Source of the DNA: Nocardioides sp. URHA0032
GTDB taxonomy: Bacteria; Actinomycetota; Actinomycetes; Propionibacteriales; Nocardioidaceae
DNA: 64,000 nt
Assembly: GCF_000620645.1 (NCBI RefSeq)
Contig: NZ_JIAV01000018.1
Span: 124,001 to 188,000 of the forward strand
Direction: 5' to 3'
The position numbers and the translations under genes were made by a program. Positions 59,257-64,000 of this stretch are shown piece after piece; position 1 is the stretch's first letter; each line of letters opens with the position of its first letter. The notes beneath the pieces were generated by a model, which worked only from the letters and a program-made list of their open reading frames with translations, was not told where the DNA came from and made no database searches.

Positions 59257-60780
59257 CTAGGGAGCGAACATCGCCCGGTCCGCGGCGGAGCGCACCGGCA
59301 CCACGTCGCTGCAGGTGCTCCTCTCCAGCGCGCAGGTCCGGAGCACGAAGAGCCGCGACCGGGCGCCGTCCAGGTCGACGCCCTCGAGGTCGCTCACGTT
59401 CGCGACCAGGTAGTTGATCTCGTGGTTGTTGCCGAACGCCGCGTCCACCACCCGCTCGTCGGGTGCCACCCCCGACGGCAGCAGGTCGCCGGTGCGGGCG
59501 TCGTAGACCAGGGGTGTGAACGGCGATCCGGGCACCCACGGCCCCGGGATGCGACTGAGCACGAAGGTCCCACCGGGCGACACGGCCGCCCCCTCGCCGC
59601 GCCGGGTGAACGTGACGTCGTAGAACGGCTGCACCACCGTGATGGCCCGGTGCCGCTGGTAGACCCGCGTCGAGGAGCCGACGTCGAGGAGCCCCGGCTC
59701 GTCGAGCCGGACCGGCCTGCCGTGCGCCGGCCGCCACTCGAACGCGCCGGCGTCGCCGGTGGCGTAGACCCGGTCCTGGTCGATCGCGACCAGCCGGGTC
59801 CCGGGAGCGACCACGAGGCTGTCGACCTCCTCGTGGTTCCCGACGGACCAGACCACGATCCGGCTGGCGGGGTCGCCGGGCTCCACCCAGGCGGCCCAGC
59901 CGTTCTCGGCGGAGCCGAGCACCCGCGACCCCGGCGCCGACCGGCCGACCAGGGCGACCTCGCCGGCCGGCTGCACGACACCGACCGCGCCGTCGGTGTC
60001 GATGAAGGCCGCGCTCTCGCCGACCCCGGCCACCGACGTCAGGCCCGGGAGGTGCACCGCGACCCGGCGCAGGTGCAGGCGCCCGTCGTACCAGGAGATG
60101 TCGACCGGGTTCGGGGACGCCACCACGCGCGTCGTCTCCGGCTCGGCCGGCTTCTCGGGCCGCGTCGTCAGCCAGGTCGTGCCGCCGGCGACGACCAGAA
60201 TGGCCGCGGCGGCCCCAGCGACGATGCGCCACCGCCTGCGCCGCTGCTCGCGGGCCCGGGCCACGACACCGTCGTACGGCGCGGTCGGCACCTCGATCGA
60301 GCCGGCCGCCGTGCGGAACGCCTCCTCGGCCCGCAGCGCGGGCGGCTCGATGCGCGCCAGGCCCTGCGCGACGCGGCTGCCCACGGTCGCGACCGGGACG
60401 TCCAGGGTGTCGGCCACCTGTACCTCGTCGAGGCCGCCCACGAAGCGCAGCACGACGGCCTCGCGCTCCTCCGGCGCAAGCCGGGTGAGCTGCTGCTCGA
60501 GCTCTTGTCGCAGCAGCTCCGCCTCGGACGGGTCGTCGAGCGGCGCGCCCGGACGCGACGGCGGCGCGTGCGGACGCGCCTCGAGGACGGTGCCGAACAC
60601 CTCCGCGTCGACGTCGTCGACCTCGCGCATCCGCCCCCAGGCGCTGCGGCAGCGCGCGAGCCCGGTGAGCGCGATGTCCTCGGCCTCGACCGGGGACCAG
60701 CCGATCAGGACCAGCGAGCGGACGAGGAACGGCCAGCGCGCCGCCAGGTAGGCAGCGAAGTCGGCGTCGTTCCCGGCCAT
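59257..60780 (-). CDS. ECF sigma factor fused to membrane helix and extracytoplasmic domain
   Basis: A 507-residue protein. Sigma-2-like helices (8-53: FAAYLAARWPFLVRSLVLIG...VEAEDIALTGLARC) and sigma-4 (95-145: LAPEEREAVVLRFVGGLDEVQVAD, VPVATVGSRVAQGLARI) match SigE-type ECF sigma factors. After a basic run (RRRRW) comes one membrane helix at 185-204, then about 300 residues of beta-rich repeats (WSVGNHEEVDSLVVAPG..., YDARTGDLLPSG) resembling a propeller. The sigma part would be inside and the repeats outside. No separate anti-sigma gene adjoins, so the tail may play that role. Region 2 is divergent, so DNA-binding activity is not certain. Confidence 0.8.
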   Translation of the reverse strand: MAGNDADFAAYLAARWPFLVRSLVLIGWSPVEAEDIALTGLARCRSAWGRMREVDDVDAEVFGTVLEARPHAPPSRPGAPLDDPSEAELLRQELEQQLTRLAPEEREAVVLRFVGGLDEVQVADTLDVPVATVGSRVAQGLARIEPPALRAEEAFRTAAGSIEVPTAPYDGVVARAREQRRRRWRIVAGAAAAILVVAGGTTWLTTRPEKPAEPETTRVVASPNPVDISWYDGRLHLRRVAVHLPGLTSVAGVGESAAFIDTDGAVGVVQPAGEVALVGRSAPGSRVLGSAENGWAAWVEPGDPASRIVVWSVGNHEEVDSLVVAPGTRLVAIDQDRVYATGDAGAFEWRPAHGRPVRLDEPGLLDVGSSTRVYQRHRAITVVQPFYDVTFTRRGEGAAVSPGGTFVLSRIPGPWVPGSPFTPLVYDARTGDLLPSGVAPDERVVDAAFGNNHEINYLVANVSDLEGVDLDGARSRLFVLRTCALERSTCSDVVPVRSAADRAMFAP

Positions 60781-60792
60781 CTGGTCATCCCG

Positions 60793-61050
60793 CTAGGCAT
60801 GCAGTGACATGGGGCCGTACACCTGCCGGTCGTGCTCGAACAGCGTGACCGCGTCGACCCCCTCGGCCGCGAGGTCCGACCAGATCTCGCCGACCCAGGA
60901 CTCGGCGTCGGCCTGCGAGGCGAACCGCTGGCCGGCGAGGTCGCCGGTCAGCGTGACCTCGCCACCCGCGCTGTCCTCGAGCCGCCACCACCACGGCCGG
61001 TCGGCTGCCGGTGGCTGGCGGAACGTCGGCGGGTGCTCGGGAAGGTTCAT
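60793..61050 (-). CDS. Conserved small protein of unknown function
   Basis: An 85-residue soluble protein, MNLPEHPPTFRQPPAADRPWWWRLEDSAGG... with a GEIWSDLAAEGVDAVTLFEHDRQVYG tail. The RFASQADAESWVGE stretch resembles small actinobacterial proteins of unknown role. Its ATG is 1 nt after the gcvT stop, so it is co-translated with gcvT, and it ends 12 bp before the sigma gene. Confidence 0.72.
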   Translation of the reverse strand: MNLPEHPPTFRQPPAADRPWWWRLEDSAGGEVTLTGDLAGQRFASQADAESWVGEIWSDLAAEGVDAVTLFEHDRQVYGPMSLHA

Positions 61051-61051
61051 G

Positions 61052-62155
61052 TCAGGTCTCCCGGACGGACGGGTCGAGGAACGGCGGCTTGGTGAGCTGG
61101 AAGATCTCTCGACGCCCGCGCACGTCGACGCCGACCTCGGCGTCCGGGTTCACGAACGACGGCAGCAGCGCCAGCCCGATGCCCTTGCGCAGGGTCGGCG
61201 AGAACGTGCCGGAGGTGACCTCGCCGAGCAGCACGTCCGGGGTGAGGCTCACCGTCATGTGCGGGCGCGGGATGCCGCGACCGGTCGCGACCAGGCCGCG
61301 CAGCACCCGCTTCGGGCCCTCGGCCCGCTCGGCGGTCAGCACGTCCCGGCCCCAGAAGGCGTCCTTCTGCCAGCCGACCGCCCAACCCAGCCGCGCCTCG
61401 TTCGGGGTGACGTGGAGGGAGATGTCCTGGCCGTGCAGTGGGTAGCCCATCTCGGTCCGCAGCGTGTCCCGGGCGCCGAGGCCGCACGCGAGGACGCCGT
61501 ACTGCTCCCCCGCCGCCATCACCGCGTCCCAGAGCGCCCCGGCAACGGCGTTCGGTGCGACCAGCTCGTAGCCGCGCTCGCCCGTGTAGCCGGTGCGGCA
61601 GACCACGACGGTCTCGCCCTCGTACGGCGCCTCCGCGAACGACATGTAGTCGTGCCCGACCGGGAGCCCCACCGCCGCGAGGACCTCGTCGGACTTCGTC
61701 CCCTGGACCGCGAGCACCGCGAAGTCGCGGTGCCGGTCGGTGACGGTGACGCCCTCGGGCGCCTCCGCGGCGAGCCGCCGGACGACCTCGGCGGTGTTGG
61801 CGGCGTTCGGGATGAGGAAGACCCGGTCGTCGGCGTAGAGGTAGGCGATGAGGTCGTCGACCACGCCGCCGGTGGCGTCGTCGCAGCACAGCGTGTACTG
61901 CGCCCGGCCCGGACCGATCCGGCCGAGGTCGTTGGTGAGCGTGCGGTTCACGAACTCGGCGGCGCCCGGCCCCTCGACGACGGCCTTGCCGAGGTGGCTG
62001 ACGTCGAAGACCCCGACCGACTCCCGGACGGCCGTGTGCTCCTTGACGACGCCGGCGGGGTACTCCAGCGGCATCGACCAGCCACCGAACTCCGCGAACT
62101 TCGCGCCGAGGGCCTCGTGCCGGTCGTTCAAGGGGGAGAGCAGGAGGTCCGCCAT
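61052..62155 (-). CDS. gcvT: Glycine cleavage system T protein (aminomethyltransferase)
   Basis: A 367-residue GcvT transferring the aminomethyl group of glycine to tetrahydrofolate. [29 protein letters not shown] and [11 protein letters not shown] are typical, with the folate-binding Asp in [20 protein letters not shown]. gcvH and gcvP are not adjacent. The ATG is 7 nt from TAGGTT; there is no leader, so no glycine riboswitch can precede it. Diverges from pepA. Confidence 0.95.
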   Translation of the reverse strand: MADLLLSPLNDRHEALGAKFAEFGGWSMPLEYPAGVVKEHTAVRESVGVFDVSHLGKAVVEGPGAAEFVNRTLTNDLGRIGPGRAQYTLCCDDATGGVVDDLIAYLYADDRVFLIPNAANTAEVVRRLAAEAPEGVTVTDRHRDFAVLAVQGTKSDEVLAAVGLPVGHDYMSFAEAPYEGETVVVCRTGYTGERGYELVAPNAVAGALWDAVMAAGEQYGVLACGLGARDTLRTEMGYPLHGQDISLHVTPNEARLGWAVGWQKDAFWGRDVLTAERAEGPKRVLRGLVATGRGIPRPHMTVSLTPDVLLGEVTSGTFSPTLRKGIGLALLPSFVNPDAEVGVDVRGRREIFQLTKPPFLDPSVRET

Positions 62156-62162
62156 GGCGGCG

Positions 62163-62168
62163 AACCTA
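62163..62168 (-). promoter_or_regulatory. Leaderless -10 box for gcvT
   Basis: TAGGTT, 7 nt before the gcvT ATG. Confidence 0.57.
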
Positions 62169-62195
62169 CCGCAGGGCCGTGCTCGCCCCGGCGTC

Positions 62196-62201
62196 TATCC
62201 T
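62196..62201 (+). promoter_or_regulatory. Leaderless -10 box for pepA
   Basis: TATCCT, 6 nt before the GTG at 62208. Confidence 0.57.
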
Positions 62202-62207
62202 GCCCCG

Positions 62208-63710
62208 GTGACGTCGTACACCCTGCGCAGCGCCAGCCCCGCCAAGACCCGATGCGACGCCGTCGTCGTGGGGGTGGTCCAGGGCGCGAAGGGCCCGGAG
62301 CTGGACGGCGCGGCCGGCGACGTCGCCTCGGCGTACGGCCGCAAGCTCCGCCCGCTCATGTCCGGCCTCGGTGTGACCGGCAAGTCCGGCGAGGTCGTGA
62401 AGGTGCCGACCGCCGGGGCCATCCCCTCCCCCCTGCTCGTGCTCGTCGGCCTGGGGCGCAACCAGGACGCGACCGCGGTACGCCGGGCCGCGGGCGTCGC
62501 CGCCCGCGCGGTCACCAATGCGGCGTCGGTCGCCGTGGCGCTGCCGGCGGACTCCGCGGAGCTCGTGCGCGCGGTCACCGAGGGATGGGAGCTCGGCGGG
62601 TACGCGTTCACGGCGTACAAGAAGGACGAGAAGAAGGACGGCCCCGGGGAGGTGGTGGTGCTCAGCGCCGCCGCGCGCCGCAAGGAGGTCATCACTGCGT
62701 TCGAGGAGAGCCGGGTCGTGACCCGCGCGGTCGCCGCGACCCGCGACTGGGTGAACACCCCGCCGGGCGACCTGACGCCGCCGAAGTTCGCCGACGCCGT
62801 CGTGGCGGCGACCAAGGAGGTCACGAGGGGCCGGGGTGCCCCGAAGATCGGCATCCGGGTGCTGGACGAGGAGGAGCTGGCGGAGCTCGGCTGCGGCGGC
62901 ATCCTCGGCGTCGGCATGGGCTCGTCGGCGGCGCCGCGGCTGGTCGAGCTGACCTACGCCCCGAAGGGCGCCCGGCACCACCTCGCGCTCGTCGGCAAGG
63001 GCATCACCTTCGACTCAGGCGGCCTCACGATCAAGCCCGCGGCGAGCATGAACGACATGAAGTCGGACATGGCGGGTGCCGCGGCGATCGTCCAGGCGAC
63101 GTACGCGATCGCGACCCTCGGGCTGCCGGTGCGGATCTCCGCGTTCGCGCCGATGGCGGAGAACATGGTCTCCGGCTCGTCCATGCGGCCCGGTGACGTG
63201 CTGACGATGTACGGCGGCACCACGGTCGAGGTGCTCAACACCGACGCCGAGGGCCGGCTGATCCTGGCCGACGCGCTCATGCGCGCGACCGAGCAGCAGC
63301 CCGACGTGATCCTGGACGTGGCCACGCTCACTGGCCACATGGTGGTGGCCCTCGGTGACCGGATCTCCGGCGTGATGGGGTCCGACGACGTCGTCGCGGA
63401 CGTCCTCGTCGCCGCGGCGACCGCCGGCGAGGAGATGTGGCCGATGCCGATCCCCGAGGCGATGTCGGAGCGGATCACCAGCAGCAAGGTCGCCGACCTG
63501 TCGCAGCACGACTGGATCCGGTGGGGCGGTGGCCTGTTCGCGGCCGCGTTCCTGCGCGAGTTCACGGCCGGGCTGCCGTGGGCGCACCTCGACATCGCCG
63601 GGCCGTCGTTCAACTCCGGCAGCGCGTGGGGGCACCAGACCCCGGGCGGCACCGGCGTCGCCGTGGCGACGCTGGTCGACTTCGCGCGGGCGCTCGCTAC
63701 TCGCCCATGA
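62208..63710 (+). CDS. pepA: Leucyl aminopeptidase (M17)
   Basis: A 500-residue M17 metallopeptidase that removes N-terminal residues from peptides. The two-metal site motifs are VGKGITFDSGG and NTDAEGRL, with DMKSDMAGAA between; the N-terminal 160 residues are the macro-like domain. GTG 62208 is used because TATCCT is 6 nt upstream. Its last 14 bp overlap the convergent small gene at 63697. Confidence 0.96.
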   Translation: MTSYTLRSASPAKTRCDAVVVGVVQGAKGPELDGAAGDVASAYGRKLRPLMSGLGVTGKSGEVVKVPTAGAIPSPLLVLVGLGRNQDATAVRRAAGVAARAVTNAASVAVALPADSAELVRAVTEGWELGGYAFTAYKKDEKKDGPGEVVVLSAAARRKEVITAFEESRVVTRAVAATRDWVNTPPGDLTPPKFADAVVAATKEVTRGRGAPKIGIRVLDEEELAELGCGGILGVGMGSSAAPRLVELTYAPKGARHHLALVGKGITFDSGGLTIKPAASMNDMKSDMAGAAAIVQATYAIATLGLPVRISAFAPMAENMVSGSSMRPGDVLTMYGGTTVEVLNTDAEGRLILADALMRATEQQPDVILDVATLTGHMVVALGDRISGVMGSDDVVADVLVAAATAGEEMWPMPIPEAMSERITSSKVADLSQHDWIRWGGGLFAAAFLREFTAGLPWAHLDIAGPSFNSGSAWGHQTPGGTGVAVATLVDFARALATRP

Positions 63711-63975
63711 GCTTCTTGCGGCGGTTGTAGTCGCGCATCCGCTGGGGGATGCCGACGACGGCGGCGTCGTACGACGGGATCTGGTTGCGGTTGCAGAAGT
63801 CGTGCGCCCACTTCACCGAGGGCACCCGGCGCCGGGTCCACTCCCCGTCGTGCGCGACGAGCAGCAGCGTCACGTCGCTGACCGCCGTGCGCGGCTCGAC
63901 GAAGCCCTCGACGCCGCGGCGCTCCGCGGTCCAGGCCTGCAGGTGGTCGAGGTCCATGCCGTCGGCGGCGCGCAC
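63697..63975 (-). CDS. Conserved small actinobacterial protein, start uncertain
   Basis: At least 92 residues: WTAERRGVEGFVEPRTAVSD, LLLVAHDGEWTRRRVPS and a basic end (QRMRDYNRRKKLMGE). It resembles a short actinobacterial family of unknown function. The frame stays open to the right edge, so the first codons may be outside; GTG 63975 or ATG 63957 are the internal choices. No function can be assigned. Confidence 0.68.
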   Translation of the reverse strand: MRAADGMDLDHLQAWTAERRGVEGFVEPRTAVSDVTLLLVAHDGEWTRRRVPSVKWAHDFCNRNQIPSYDAAVVGIPQRMRDYNRRKKLMGE

Positions 63976-64000
63976 CCGCGTCGAGCCGGTGCGTTGAGCG

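Noticed and set aside
62156..62207. Glycine riboswitch upstream of gcvT
   Set aside because: Only 52 bp separate gcvT from pepA, and a -10 box lies 7 nt before the ATG, leaving no room for an RNA leader.
1..64000. tRNA, rRNA, prophage or insertion sequence
   Set aside because: No T-loop pattern (GGTTCGAnTCC) with folding arms, no transposase or integrase motif, and gaps are too small and gene-like context too conserved.

Overview
The window is dense, very GC-rich bacterial chromosome from an actinomycete. Nocardioides or a close relative in the Nocardioidaceae is my best guess. The reasons are the codon use, the mycobacterium-like conserved order (thyA-folA ... dapA-rnj-ftsK-rodZ-rimO-pgsA-cinA-clgR ... 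recA-recX), F420-type LLM oxidoreductase and DinB/mycothiol-era families, and many leaderless genes with a TAnnnT box 6-8 nt before the start codon. No tRNA, rRNA, CRISPR array, transposase, phage gene or replication origin was seen.

Layout. 1-9.8 kb: start of a homocysteine methyltransferase, then a stress/dormancy-flavoured block (universal stress protein, pyruvate phosphate dikinase, CBS protein, zinc alcohol dehydrogenase, STAS protein, a MASE1-PAS histidine kinase, a potassium channel and a YihY/BrkB membrane protein). 9.8-15.2 kb: AidB-like flavoprotein, MOSC protein, a secreted sulfatase and glyA. 15.2-19.1 kb: a sulfur-assimilation operon with a 29-residue RRHVDL leader peptide, sulfite reductase, a small zinc ribbon, APS reductase and sirohydrochlorin chelatase. 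19.1-23.3 kb: a leaderless 27-codon ORF coupled to alr, then ddl and a NarL-type two-component system. It is bracketed by two copies of a palindromic repeat that also supplies the stop codons of the genes before it.

23.3-31.9 kb, all minus strand: phosphoribosyltransferase, GNAT, PPK2, HipA-like kinase and DUF3037 in one overlapping chain; recX, recA (with a PafBC-type promoter and an SOS box); MTA phosphorylase, MFS exporter, DUF3046 and a DinB-methyltransferase fusion. 32-42.3 kb: a three-gene ABC exporter, a patch of four palindromes, ridA, an ABC1/UbiB kinase, and the DNA-repair pair lhr-nei. 42.3-56.1 kb: clgR, cinA, a GH15 enzyme and a 5'-nucleotidase (both placed inside the usual pgsA-cinA neighbourhood), pgsA, rimO, an enlarged RodZ-like protein, ftsK, RNase J and dapA. 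56.1-64 kb: LLM oxidoreductase, folA, thyA, PhzF, a membrane-tethered ECF sigma factor, a small protein, gcvT, pepA and the end of a conserved small gene.

The genes are mostly housekeeping: folate/one-carbon metabolism (glyA, gcvT, folA, thyA), sulfur reduction with its siroheme supply, lysine and peptidoglycan precursors (dapA, alr, ddl), DNA repair (recA, recX, lhr, nei) and cell envelope/division (ftsK, RodZ-like, pgsA). The less described content is regulatory and structural: the sulfur leader peptide, the alr leader ORF, a 17-bp divergent promoter sharing one -10 box, dispersed palindromes, and a sigma factor fused to a membrane segment and an extracytoplasmic domain. All function calls are by motif reading without database searches.
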